14,701 nt of DNA from Planctomycetia bacterium (GCA_009926295.1 RFPF01000054.1:1-14701), one strand, 5' to 3'; counted from the stretch's first letter, positions 7,318 to 14,206 are shown. Translations and numbers: made by a program. The notes: a model not told the origin generated them from the letters alone.

Positions 7318-8034
7318 ATGGCCAAGACGAAGTCGGTCGACCAGGTCGGAGGCCAGTCGATCCTCGTCGTTGACGACGAGGAGGATCTGCTCGAGCTCGT
7401 CAGCTACAACCTGATCCGCGAGGGCTATCGAGTGACCGGCGTCGGCACCGGCGAGGATGCCCTGAAGGCCGCCCGCAAGCAGCCGCCCGATCTGATCGTT
7501 CTCGACCTGATGCTTCCCGCTGTGGACGGCCTCGAGGTGTGTCGCCGGCTGAAGGGCGATCCCAAGACGCGCGACATCCCCATCATCATGCTCACCGCCA
7601 AGAGCGAGGAGGCCGACATGGTGGCGGGCCTCGAGCGCGGCGCCGACGACTACATCGCCAAGCCGTTCAGCCCGCGGGTGCTGTCCGCCCGGGTGAGAGC
7701 CTTGCTGCGGCGGCGCGAGAGCCAGGTGCGCAACGAACTGGACACGACGATCGAAGCGCACGAGATATCGATCCACCCCGGCCGCCATGAGGTGACGCTC
7801 GCCGGTCAGCCGCTGGAATTGACGTACACGGAGTTCGCCCTGCTGCAATTCCTGGCAAAACGGCCGGGCTGGGCCTACACCCGCGCGCAGATCGTCGACG
7901 CGGTCAAGGGGGCGGATTATCCTGTGACGGAGCGCTCGGTGGACGTGCAAGTCGCCGGCCTGCGCAAGAAGCTGGGCGAGTTCGGCTCCTACGTCGAAAC
8001 CGTCCGCGGCGTGGGATACCGGTTCCGGGCGTGA
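7318..8034 (+). CDS. phoB: PhoB-type OmpR-family response regulator
   Basis: This cytoplasmic transcription factor is activated by phosphoryl transfer from the kinase encoded next to it. The 238-residue product has a receiver domain (about 14-130) with the acidic pair Asp19/Asp20, phospho-acceptor Asp63 in VLDLMLP, Thr93 in MLTAKSEE and Lys115 in AKPFSPR. A winged-helix OmpR/PhoB DNA-binding domain follows (about 140-238) with LTYTEFALLQFLA and the terminal VRGVGYRFRA. ATG 7318 was chosen for its CGGGA Shine-Dalgarno-like stretch six bases upstream; the in-frame ATG 7273 would add 15 residues with no ribosome site. The PhoB assignment rests on the partner's PhoR architecture; with no pst or phoU in view, another OmpR-family signal remains possible. 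Confidence 0.92.
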   Translation: MAKTKSVDQVGGQSILVVDDEEDLLELVSYNLIREGYRVTGVGTGEDALKAARKQPPDLIVLDLMLPAVDGLEVCRRLKGDPKTRDIPIIMLTAKSEEADMVAGLERGADDYIAKPFSPRVLSARVRALLRRRESQVRNELDTTIEAHEISIHPGRHEVTLAGQPLELTYTEFALLQFLAKRPGWAYTRAQIVDAVKGADYPVTERSVDVQVAGLRKKLGEFGSYVETVRGVGYRFRA

Positions 8035-8055
8035 CCCTCGAGGTCAGCGCGGTCC

Positions 8056-9837
8056 ATGCCCAGAACCCGGTTCGTCTGGCAGCTGTTCGCCGGCTGGAGC
8101 GCGCTGGTGGCGGTCGTGTTCGCCGCCTGCTTCTGGCTCGCATCGGTGCAGCTCGCGCGGCTCGCCGACGAGGCGCAGACTCGGCGGATGGCCGACGCCG
8201 CCGCGGGGCTCGCCGCACGGCTTCCCGAGGACGCGGGTTCGATGCGCGACGAGGCGTTCCTGGCGGCGGGACGCGAAATCGCCCGCACCGCCCGCGTGAG
8301 CGTCGACCTGTTCGCGGGTGACGGCGCGCCGCTGCTGGCGATGTCCGGCCCGGCGCCCGTGGAGCGAGGGACGCTGCTGGAGGAGGCCCGTGCCGGTGGC
8401 TTTGCCCGGGCCAGCCGCTACGACGCGTCATCCGGCCGCCGCGTGCATGCCGTAGCGCTCGCCGTCGGACCTCCGGGTGACCCGGTGGGCATCGTGCGTG
8501 TCACCGCCGACACCTCGGCGGCCGACCACGAACTCGCCGGCGCACAGCGACGGCTCCTCGCCGGATATCTCCTCGCCGCCACGCTGGCGCTGGCGGGCGG
8601 ATACGTGATCGCGCGGCGGACGGCGCGTCCGGTGCGCGAGCTCTCCGCCGCCGCCGCCCGGCTCGCCGCCGGCCGCTTCGAGGCCCGACTGCCCGTCGTC
8701 GAGACGGCCGAGCTCGCCGACCTCGCGGCCGCTTTCTCGGCCCTCCGGGAGCAGCTCGTGGAGCGCGGCCTGACGATCGGCCGCCAGGGCACGCAGCAGG
8801 AGGCCGTGCTCGGCAGCATGATCGAGGGCGTGCTGGCGATCGACGCGCGGCAGCGGATCGTGAGCATCAATCACGGCGCGGCGGAGCTCCTCGGGCTCGA
8901 CCTCGACAAGTCGCTGCGGCGGCCGCTCCAGGAGGTCGTGCGCAATCCCGACTTGCGGAGGTTCGCGCTGCTCGCGATCGACTGCCGCGAGCCCGTCGAG
9001 GACGACCTCGTGATCCGCGGCAGCCGCGATCGCACGATCCGGCTGCGCGGCACCGCCCTGCGAGACGTTTCGGGGGAGGGCGGGGCGGTGATCGTGCTGA
9101 ACGACGTCACCGACATCCAGCGGCTGGAGAACGTGCGCCGCGACTTCGTGGCGAACGTGTCACACGAACTGAAGACGCCGATCGCCTCCATCAAGGGCTT
9201 CGTGGAGACGCTGCTTGACGGTGCCGCCGAGGATCCAGTCGACAATCGGCGATTCCTCCAGATCGTCGCCCGGCAGGCCGAACGGCTCGAGGCGATCATC
9301 GAGGATTTGCTCGCGCTGTCGCGCATCGAGCAGAGCGAGGGGGCGGGAGACCTGCCGTTGGAGCGGGTTCACGTGCTCGCCGTCCTCGCTGCCGCCGTCG
9401 CCGACTGCCAGCCCCGGGCCCGTGACCGCTCGGTGACCGTCGAGGTGTCCTGCGACGGCGGACTCGAGGCCGACGTCAATCCAGCGCTCCTCGAGCAGGC
9501 CGTGATCAATCTCGTCGACAACGCCATCAAGTACAGTGACACGGGCGACACCATCTGGGTGAGCGCGGCGGAGGAATCCACCGCGAACGACGCGGCGCTG
9601 GTGCGAATCCGCGTCCGCGACGAGGGGTGTGGCATCGAGGCGGAGCATCTGCCCCGGCTCTTCGAGAGGTTCTACCGGGTCGACAAGGCCCGCAGCCGGA
9701 AGCTTGGTGGCACCGGGCTGGGGCTGTCGATCGTGAAGCACATCGTCAGGGCCCACGGCGGCGCCATTTCGGTGGAGAGCACGCCCGGCGACGGCAGCAC
9801 GTTCACGATCGACCTCCCGGCCGCCGTGGCGACCTGA
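8056..9837 (+). CDS. phoR: PhoR-type membrane sensor histidine kinase
   Basis: This inner-membrane kinase autophosphorylates on histidine and passes the phosphate to the regulator encoded 21 bp upstream. The 593 residues read in order: TM1 12-33, extracytoplasmic sensor 34-165, TM2 167-187, HAMP 188-240, PAS about 250-355 (IEGVLAIDARQRIVSIN), HisKA with SHELKTPIASIKGF and phospho-acceptor His370, then HATPase_c with N-box NLVDNAIKY at 485, G1 DEGCGIE at 522, F-box LFERFYRVDKARSR and G2 GGTGLGLSIVKHI at 551. All catalytic boxes are intact. The order TM-sensor-TM-HAMP-PAS-kinase is that of PhoR in many phyla. The sensor segment is Ala/Asp-rich and not otherwise recognised, so the stimulus is not shown by sequence. 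ATG 8056 places TM1 at the N-terminus; only a distant GAGGTC precedes it, so coupling to phoB translation is likely. Confidence 0.93.
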   Translation: MPRTRFVWQLFAGWSALVAVVFAACFWLASVQLARLADEAQTRRMADAAAGLAARLPEDAGSMRDEAFLAAGREIARTARVSVDLFAGDGAPLLAMSGPAPVERGTLLEEARAGGFARASRYDASSGRRVHAVALAVGPPGDPVGIVRVTADTSAADHELAGAQRRLLAGYLLAATLALAGGYVIARRTARPVRELSAAAARLAAGRFEARLPVVETAELADLAAAFSALREQLVERGLTIGRQGTQQEAVLGSMIEGVLAIDARQRIVSINHGAAELLGLDLDKSLRRPLQEVVRNPDLRRFALLAIDCREPVEDDLVIRGSRDRTIRLRGTALRDVSGEGGAVIVLNDVTDIQRLENVRRDFVANVSHELKTPIASIKGFVETLLDGAAEDPVDNRRFLQIVARQAERLEAIIEDLLALSRIEQSEGAGDLPLERVHVLAVLAAAVADCQPRARDRSVTVEVSCDGGLEADVNPALLEQAVINLVDNAIKYSDTGDTIWVSAAEESTANDAALVRIRVRDEGCGIEAEHLPRLFERFYRVDKARSRKLGGTGLGLSIVKHIVRAHGGAISVESTPGDGSTFTIDLPAAVAT

Positions 9838-9853
9838 GGCGTCCGCGGCGGCC
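9819..9853. terminator. Possible bidirectional stem between phoR and the LOG-family gene
   Basis: GGCCGCCG (9819-9826) and CGGCGGCC (9846-9853) form a perfect 8-bp inverted repeat with a 19-base loop. It spans the phoR stop codon and ends 2 bp before the convergent LOG-gene stop. There is no T-run on either side and the loop is long, so it is not a classical intrinsic terminator; the position is the main argument. Confidence 0.22.
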
Positions 9854-9855
9854 CG

Positions 9856-10776
9856 TCACGACGGGGTGGGCCGATGGCGATCGTGAAACTCGACGATCTG
9901 CCGCCACGCGTCTTCGGCCGTCTCCGCCCACGAGAACAGGGAGAGGTTGTCGTCGGCGATCACGCCATCGTCGGCCATCTGCTGGAAGTCGATGACCTTC
10001 GACCAGTATTCCCGGCCGAACAGGATGATGGGCACGGGCTGCATGCGGTGCGTCTGGCGGAGCGTGAGCGTCTCGAACATCTCGTCGAGCGTGCCGAAGC
10101 CGCCGGGAAAGAGGACCACTGCCGCGGCGCGGAGGATGAAGTGGAACTTGCGGAGCGCGAAATACTTGAACTGGAAGCAGAGTTCCGGAGTGATGAACGG
10201 ATTGGGCTGCTGTTCGGCCGGGAGCTTGATGTTGAGGCCGATCGACTGGCAGCCGACGTCGAACGCGCCGCGGTTGGCCGCCTCCATGATGCCCGGCCCT
10301 CCACCGGTGACGATGACGAAGTCGCGGTGGTCCTCGCACTGGTTGTCGATCGAGACGAGCCTGGCGAACTCGCGGGCTGCATCGTAGTAGCGGCTGCGCT
10401 CGAGGAGCCGCTCGCTCCGGCCGACTTCCCGGGCCAGCTTCCTGTCGTCCGGCGCCTTGGCAAGGGCACGGCGGGCCTCCTCCAGCCTGCGCTCGGCCGC
10501 GGGCCGCTCGACAATCTGGGTGCCTCCGAACACGATGACAGTCGATGTGATCGCATGGGCCTGGAGTGCGAGTTCGGGCTTGTTCAACTCCAGCAGCATC
10601 CGCACGCCCCGCATCTCGACCTTGTCGAGGAGGGCCCGATCGTCCATCGCCAGCAGGTTGCTCGGCGATTCGAGGATGGCCTCCATGTTCGACGCCGCCA
10701 GCGCGACGTCGTCTCCGAGAAGCGCGTCGGGGAGGGGGCCGCAGGGCTTCGCTCCTTTGCGGCGATTCTTCTTCAT
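9856..10776 (-). CDS. LOG-family (TIGR00730-like) Rossmann-fold protein, long form
   Basis: LOG-family enzymes hydrolyse the N-glycosidic bond of nucleoside 5'-monophosphates; plant and some bacterial members release cytokinin bases, while others act on ordinary purine or pyrimidine nucleotides. The 306-residue product has the two family signatures: VTGGGPGIMEAANRGA from 156 and FPGGFGTLDEMFE from 223, with the intervening LRKFHF segment at 208-213. The core begins near TSTVIVFGG (78-85). About 75 residues precede it and a charged insertion of about 60 residues (92-150) separates the first strand from the GGGPG loop, so it is clearly longer than the roughly 190-residue classical LOG. ATG 10776 opens MKKNRRKG and has GGGGA about 8 bases upstream. 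It lies 25 bp after the beta-CASP gene, so probably shares its transcript. The actual substrate cannot be told. Confidence 0.9.
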   Translation of the reverse strand: MKKNRRKGAKPCGPLPDALLGDDVALAASNMEAILESPSNLLAMDDRALLDKVEMRGVRMLLELNKPELALQAHAITSTVIVFGGTQIVERPAAERRLEEARRALAKAPDDRKLAREVGRSERLLERSRYYDAAREFARLVSIDNQCEDHRDFVIVTGGGPGIMEAANRGAFDVGCQSIGLNIKLPAEQQPNPFITPELCFQFKYFALRKFHFILRAAAVVLFPGGFGTLDEMFETLTLRQTHRMQPVPIILFGREYWSKVIDFQQMADDGVIADDNLSLFSWAETAEDAWRQIVEFHDRHRPTPS

Positions 10777-10801
10777 CACGGGTTCCCCGGGGTTGTGCGT
10801 T

Positions 10802-12175
10802 TCAACCGAGGTCGAAACTCTCGCCGATGGTAGGGATCGTGGCTTCCCAGCCAAAGGTGGAGTGCAAATATTCCGCCAGGCCGCGGGCGGCCGGAGGTTC
10901 CCCGTGCACGAGGAACAGCCTCCGCGGGGCCGGCAGGCCGCGGAGCCAGCGGCCGAGCTCGTGACGATCGGCGTGGCCGGAGAGGGCGTCGACGCGGCGG
11001 ATCGCGGCCCGCACCGGGATGTCGCGACCGTGGATGCGGAGGAATTCGGCCCCGTCGATCAGGGTCCGGCCGCGGGTGCCTGCCGCCTGAAAGCCCGCGA
11101 CGAGCACGGTCGTGCGGGGGTCGGGCAGCCGTTGCGCGAGGTGGTGGAGGATGCGCCCCCCGTTCATCATCCCGCTGGAGGCGATGACGATACCCGGGCC
11201 GCGGTGGGCGTTGATCGCCTTCGATTCGTTGGCCGTCCTGGCCATGTGAACGAACGGCGAGGCGAGCGACTCGGCCACGCCCGCCATGGCCGCCTCGGAG
11301 AAGTCGTGCTCCGCCACGTGACGGCGAAACACCTCCATTGCGTCGACCGCCATGGGCGAATCGATCCACACCGGCACCTCGGGAATCCGCCCCGACGCCA
11401 TGAGGGTGCGAAGCAGATAGACGAGCTGCTGGCAACGGCCGATCGCGAATGATGCCACGAGCATCATGCCTCCGCGTGCCAGTGCTTCCCGCGTCGCGGC
11501 CTCGAGGTCGTCGAGCGGCCGGACGGGCGGATGGTCGCGGTCGCCGTAGGTGCTCTCGCAGACGAGATAGTCGCACGGCGGCGGCGGCACGGGATCCTTG
11601 TAGAGAGGGGCGTCGTAGCGGCCGACGTCGCCCGAGAAGACGACCCGTCGCGACTCGATCTCCACCTCGATGAACGAACTGCCGAGCATGTGCCCCGCCT
11701 CGTGGTAGCGGCACTTGACGGCGGGGGCAGGAGTGAACCATTCCCCGCGTGGCACCTGCTTCACGAGCCTCAGGGCGTCGTCGACATCGCGCTCGTCGTA
11801 CAGGGGGAGGGCGGGACGGTGCCGCGAGAAGCCCTTGCGGTTGGCGTATTCGGCGTCCTCCCCCTGGCATTTCGCGGAGTCGTACAGGAGCAGCGGGAGC
11901 AGGTCGGCGGTCGCGGGTGTGGCGAGGATCGGCCCCTTGAACCCCTCGCGCACCAGCCGCGGCAGCCAGCCGGAGTGGTCGATGTGTCCGTGGGTGAGCA
12001 CGACGGCCTCGAGCGAATCTGCCGGCACGGGAAACCGCTCCCAGTTCCTCTCGCGGAGCCGCTTCTCACCCTGGAAGAGCCCGCAGTCGACGAGCACCCG
12101 GTGGCGGGCGGTCTCGATCAGATGCCTCGACCCGGAAACCATCCCCGCGGCGCCCAGAAATTGCAGTCGAGCCAT
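10802..12175 (-). CDS. Beta-CASP metallo-beta-lactamase-fold RNase-like protein
   Basis: This family (CPSF73/RNase J-related 'MBL fold metallo-hydrolase, RNA specificity') contains zinc-dependent RNA endo- or exonucleases. The 457 residues show the metal site: THGHIDHSG (HxHxDH at 62-67), HEAGHMLGSS with His162, SGDVG with Asp183, SGHAD with His401 and LVHGE with His424. The beta-CASP insert is marked by CESTYGDRDH (206-215), IDSPMAVDAM (271-280) and ASSGMMNGGRILHHL from 332. No metal ligand is missing and the length is normal for the bacterial CPSF-like group. ATG 12175 has a good GGAGG site five bases upstream. The gap from the preceding gene is 14 bp. Lying on one probable transcript with csrA it may act in mRNA processing, but the RNA target is unknown. 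Confidence 0.93.
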   Translation of the reverse strand: MARLQFLGAAGMVSGSRHLIETARHRVLVDCGLFQGEKRLRERNWERFPVPADSLEAVVLTHGHIDHSGWLPRLVREGFKGPILATPATADLLPLLLYDSAKCQGEDAEYANRKGFSRHRPALPLYDERDVDDALRLVKQVPRGEWFTPAPAVKCRYHEAGHMLGSSFIEVEIESRRVVFSGDVGRYDAPLYKDPVPPPPCDYLVCESTYGDRDHPPVRPLDDLEAATREALARGGMMLVASFAIGRCQQLVYLLRTLMASGRIPEVPVWIDSPMAVDAMEVFRRHVAEHDFSEAAMAGVAESLASPFVHMARTANESKAINAHRGPGIVIASSGMMNGGRILHHLAQRLPDPRTTVLVAGFQAAGTRGRTLIDGAEFLRIHGRDIPVRAAIRRVDALSGHADRHELGRWLRGLPAPRRLFLVHGEPPAARGLAEYLHSTFGWEATIPTIGESFDLG

Positions 12176-12180
12176 CGCAC

Positions 12181-12185
12181 CCTCC
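12181..12185 (-). promoter_or_regulatory. Ribosome binding site of the beta-CASP gene
   Basis: GGAGG on the minus strand lies five bases before ATG 12175 and inside the 14-bp gap after the upstream gene. It fixes the start and argues that the product begins MARLQFLG. Confidence 0.75.
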
Positions 12186-12189
12186 CTCG

Positions 12190-12900
12190 TCACGGGTCCC
12201 GCGCCGGCCCCGGCGGCTCGGAGCCGCCGGCGCGACTTTCGCCGGCCACGATCATCTCGCCGTCGTCGATCCGCAGCGAATCCAGCCGCCATTGTGGCCC
12301 GTCGCGCCCGGCTGATCCGGGAATGTAGACGACCAGGGCCATCCTGCCATCCAGGCGGCGCACCTGCGCGTCCACGCCCAACGTCGCCACGCCCCGGGCG
12401 ATCTCCGCGAGGATCAACGCCGTCGGCACCGGGACCGCCCCAACGGTCGCCGAGTGGACGGTGATTTGCAGCTGATTCACGCCCCGGAGCACGACTTCGA
12501 GGTCGCACCACACGAAGGCCGAAAGCGGGCCGGTGCCGAGCCGCACGACCGCCTCGACCCTCTGCGGGCGGAACCTCACCCTGGGCCGCGAGATTCCTTC
12601 GGGAAGGAGGTTCGGATGGTTCAGCGGCTGATCGACCTCCAGCCACGCGTTGAGTTCGTGGTCGGCGAACGCGGCCCCCCAAGGCCCGGGCCGGCTCACC
12701 GCGGCGTGGAGTGCGGCCCCCTTCGTGACCATGCGAGCCGCGGACCGTTCGACGCCGGCGGAGCGGGCCGCCCCGGCCACGAGAGCCGGCTCATGCTTGA
12801 GCAGGACCGCGATCATCACGAGGCCGCCGAGGATGGCGCACGCCACGCCGGCGACCGGCCGCCGCCACCGTTCCAGTGCTCCCCGGCCGCGGGCAGCCAC
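12190..12900 (-). CDS. Membrane-anchored protein of unknown function, coupled to csrA
   Basis: I do not recognise this 236-residue protein. It begins with a basic N-terminus (MAARGRGALERWRRP) and one hydrophobic helix at about 15-35, so most of it (36-236) should face the periplasm or cell exterior. The middle (about 78-185) alternates short beta-like segments and contains FADHELNAWLEV and a repeated 'PRVRFRPQRVEAVVRLG'-like strand pattern, then VPVPTALILAEIARG. This arrangement loosely recalls membrane-anchored beta-rich lipid-binding-like domains (YpmS/LmeA type), which is only an impression. The C-terminus is Gly/Pro-rich. The GTG start at 12900 sits two bases after the csrA stop and has no own Shine-Dalgarno, so translation is probably coupled to csrA. 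It is followed by the beta-CASP gene after 14 bp. Confidence 0.75.
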   Translation of the reverse strand: MAARGRGALERWRRPVAGVACAILGGLVMIAVLLKHEPALVAGAARSAGVERSAARMVTKGAALHAAVSRPGPWGAAFADHELNAWLEVDQPLNHPNLLPEGISRPRVRFRPQRVEAVVRLGTGPLSAFVWCDLEVVLRGVNQLQITVHSATVGAVPVPTALILAEIARGVATLGVDAQVRRLDGRMALVVYIPGSAGRDGPQWRLDSLRIDDGEMIVAGESRAGGSEPPGPARDP

Positions 12901-12902
12901 CG

Positions 12903-13124
12903 TCAGCCGACGAATCTCAGGAGCCGCGGGATCGGGAGCGAGTCCGCCGGCTCGAGGATCACGTCGCCCAGGCCGTCGTCTTCGAGTTCGTCCCGCAGCA
13001 CCCGCATGCTCTCCGGAGCCTCGATCCCGATCCTGACCTTGTCGCCACTGACGCGCACCACCGTCACGACGACCGAGTCACCGACACGGATCCGCTGGTT
13101 TTGCTTGCGGGAGAGAACGAGCAT
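12903..13124 (-). CDS. csrA: Carbon storage regulator CsrA
   Basis: CsrA is a homodimeric RNA-binding protein that represses or stabilises mRNAs by binding GGA motifs near ribosome sites. The 73-residue product aligns along its first 50 residues: MLVLSRKQNQRI, then VVVTVVRVSGDKVRIGIEAPE and MRVLRDEL, with the RNA-contacting residues Leu4, Arg6 and Arg44 present. The RKQNQ stretch replaces the more common RKxGE turn. A 25-residue acidic-to-hydrophobic tail (ELEDDGLGD...RLLRFVG) extends past the E. coli helix. ATG 13124 has GGAGG five bases upstream. It heads a tight cluster running into the unknown membrane protein, the beta-CASP protein and the LOG-family protein. No fliW or flagellar gene, the usual neighbours and antagonist, is in the window. 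Confidence 0.95.
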   Translation of the reverse strand: MLVLSRKQNQRIRVGDSVVVTVVRVSGDKVRIGIEAPESMRVLRDELEDDGLGDVILEPADSLPIPRLLRFVG

Positions 13125-13129
13125 GGATG

Positions 13130-13134
13130 CCTCC
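13130..13134 (-). promoter_or_regulatory. csrA ribosome binding site with possible CsrA-binding GGA
   Basis: The minus strand reads CCGGAGGCATCC-ATG. GGAGG is five bases from the start and contains the only GGA in the last 50 bases of the leader. CsrA proteins often repress their own mRNA through such a site; autoregulation here is inference. Confidence 0.5.
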
Positions 13135-13135
13135 G

Positions 13136-13155
13136 GAATGAATGGATGGATGATG
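13136..13155 (-). repeat. Short tetranucleotide repeat in the csrA leader
   Basis: The plus strand reads GAATGAATGGATGGATGATG, i.e. two GAAT and two GGAT units plus a partial unit. In the csrA mRNA this becomes a pyrimidine-rich ATCC/ATTC stretch directly upstream of the ribosome site, likely unstructured. Confidence 0.5.
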
Positions 13156-13162
13156 AAGGAGC

Positions 13163-13193
13163 GCCGTCGTGCACGGCTGGGCAAGCTGTGCCC
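13163..13193. repeat. Two adjacent small hairpins in the csrA leader
   Basis: GCCGT-CGTGC-ACGGC (13163-13177) and GGGCA-AGCTG-TGCCC (13179-13193) each have a perfect 5-bp stem and a 5-base loop and are separated by one base. They sit in the 153-bp gap between the secreted-protein gene stop and csrA, 39-69 bases before the csrA start. They carry no T-run and no GGA in the loops, so they are neither clear terminators nor obvious CsrA sites. No convincing csrA promoter is seen in this gap, so csrA may also be read through from upstream. Confidence 0.4.
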
Positions 13194-13277
13194 ATGGGGA
13201 AACATCGGCCGGTCGGGCGGACCTTCTTGGGAGTACGCGACGCGGCACCGGCTGGACGCGTTGTGCCGGTCGCGCCG

Positions 13278-14102
13278 CTACTTGGCGGCGGTCACGGCCG
13301 CCGACGTGGCGGGAGCCACGAACGTCGCCACATCGACCTGCTCCGCCAGCGCCACGCGGGCCTCGGCGTCCTCGAGTCGCTCCTCGTCGGAGGCGAGCAG
13401 GCGCGGGTGGAAGCGATGCACCGACCGAAGTGTCTGCGGGCGGCCCCCGAGGATCGCGATGCGGGGATCGATCTCGAGCGTCACGGATTCCGGGATGCCT
13501 CCTGCCGCCGCGACCCGCCTGTTGATCGCCAGCCGTGGCGCAGGCGGGATGCCACCCGGATGCAGGAGCGCCCTGAGCAGGAGGGCGGTGTCGGCGAAAT
13601 GACGGTAGAGCGCGGCGGCGTCGGGCGACGGGGCGGTGTCGAAGGCGACCTCATACCGCACGCGCGGGCCCGCGAGTTCGAGCGTGTGCTCGTGCATCCG
13701 CAGGCCTTCGTCGAACTCGGGTCCACCGGCCCAGCGGATGAGCCGGTCGTCGGATCGGCGGGCCCATGCCGCCAGCGACGCGCTCAGCCGCTCGAGGCGG
13801 ACGGCGTCGACGTGGGTCTTGATGTTGCGCAAGGGATCGATGACGACCGCCCGCTCGCGGGCCGGATCGTGCAGCACGATCTCGGACGTCTCACCGGGCT
13901 TCGTCCCTTCGAGGAAGTCCCAGGCGAGACCGGCGCGGAACAGCGTGAGGCTCCGGGCCACCGGCTCGGTGCCCCGGTCGGCGAAGATCTCGCTCTCAAC
14001 GCGCATCTCGATCGGCTCTTCCGCCCGCGCGACGAGGCAGAGGCCGGCGAGAAGCAAGGCCAGCCCGGCGGCGGATGGGAGGCGACGGGCGACGGAGTGC
14101 AT
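13278..14102 (-). CDS. Secreted protein of unknown function
   Basis: I do not recognise this 274-residue protein. It opens with a clear signal peptide: basic MHSVARR, hydrophobic 10-24, and a probable cleavage after ARA at 25-27, so the mature protein starts EEPIEMRVESEIF. The mature part has beta-rich phrases such as SLTLFRAGLAWDFLEG (51-66) and VVIDPLRNIK (86-95), reminiscent of LolA/RseB-type folds, then a helical segment (about 100-120 and 163-182) and a conserved-looking IDPRIAILGGRPQTLRS (211-227). No Cys follows the signal, so it is not a lipoprotein. ATG 14102 was chosen because it starts the signal peptide; the in-frame start at 14159 would add 19 Gly/Pro-rich residues and overlap the promoter candidate. 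It lies upstream of csrA with a 153-bp gap, so it may be separate. Confidence 0.8.
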   Translation of the reverse strand: MHSVARRLPSAAGLALLLAGLCLVARAEEPIEMRVESEIFADRGTEPVARSLTLFRAGLAWDFLEGTKPGETSEIVLHDPARERAVVIDPLRNIKTHVDAVRLERLSASLAAWARRSDDRLIRWAGGPEFDEGLRMHEHTLELAGPRVRYEVAFDTAPSPDAAALYRHFADTALLLRALLHPGGIPPAPRLAINRRVAAAGGIPESVTLEIDPRIAILGGRPQTLRSVHRFHPRLLASDEERLEDAEARVALAEQVDVATFVAPATSAAVTAAK

Positions 14103-14111
14103 ACGGGGAAG

Positions 14112-14129
14112 CCCGGGGGTTCGCCCGGG
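14112..14129. repeat. Inverted repeat in the leader of the secreted-protein gene
   Basis: CCCGGG (14112-14117) and CCCGGG (14124-14129) flank GGTTCG, making a 6-bp stem with a 6-base loop. It lies between the candidate -10 (14130-14135) and ATG 14102, so it would cover the start of the transcript. Confidence 0.4.
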
Positions 14130-14159
14130 ACCATAGCAGGCGGGAGGATTCCCGCCCAA
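14130..14159 (-). promoter_or_regulatory. Candidate promoter of the secreted-protein gene with an operator-like dyad
   Basis: On the minus strand TTGGGC (14159-14154) and TATGGT (14135-14130) are 18 bp apart, and the -10 is extended by TGC (14138-14136). This is the best -35/-10 pair I find in the window. The spacer holds most of a perfect 7-bp inverted repeat GGCGGGA-GGAT-TCCCGCC (14139-14156), well placed for a repressor or activator. Confidence 0.5.
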
Positions 14160-14206
14160 CCCCGAAATGCCGCCGCGTACGGCTGTTTTTCAGGGCCTGC
14201 GGCGGG

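Noticed and set aside
13205..13260. Inverted repeat CGGCAC/GTGCCG around 13245-13267 as a terminator of the secreted-protein gene
   Set aside because: The arms are only 6 bp with a 14-base loop and no T-run; such repeats are expected by chance at this G+C.
14172..14190. GCCG-CGTA-CGGC followed by TGTTTTT as an intrinsic terminator on the plus strand
   Set aside because: The stem is only 4 bp and no plus-strand gene ends nearby; the T-run more likely belongs to the antiporter promoter region.
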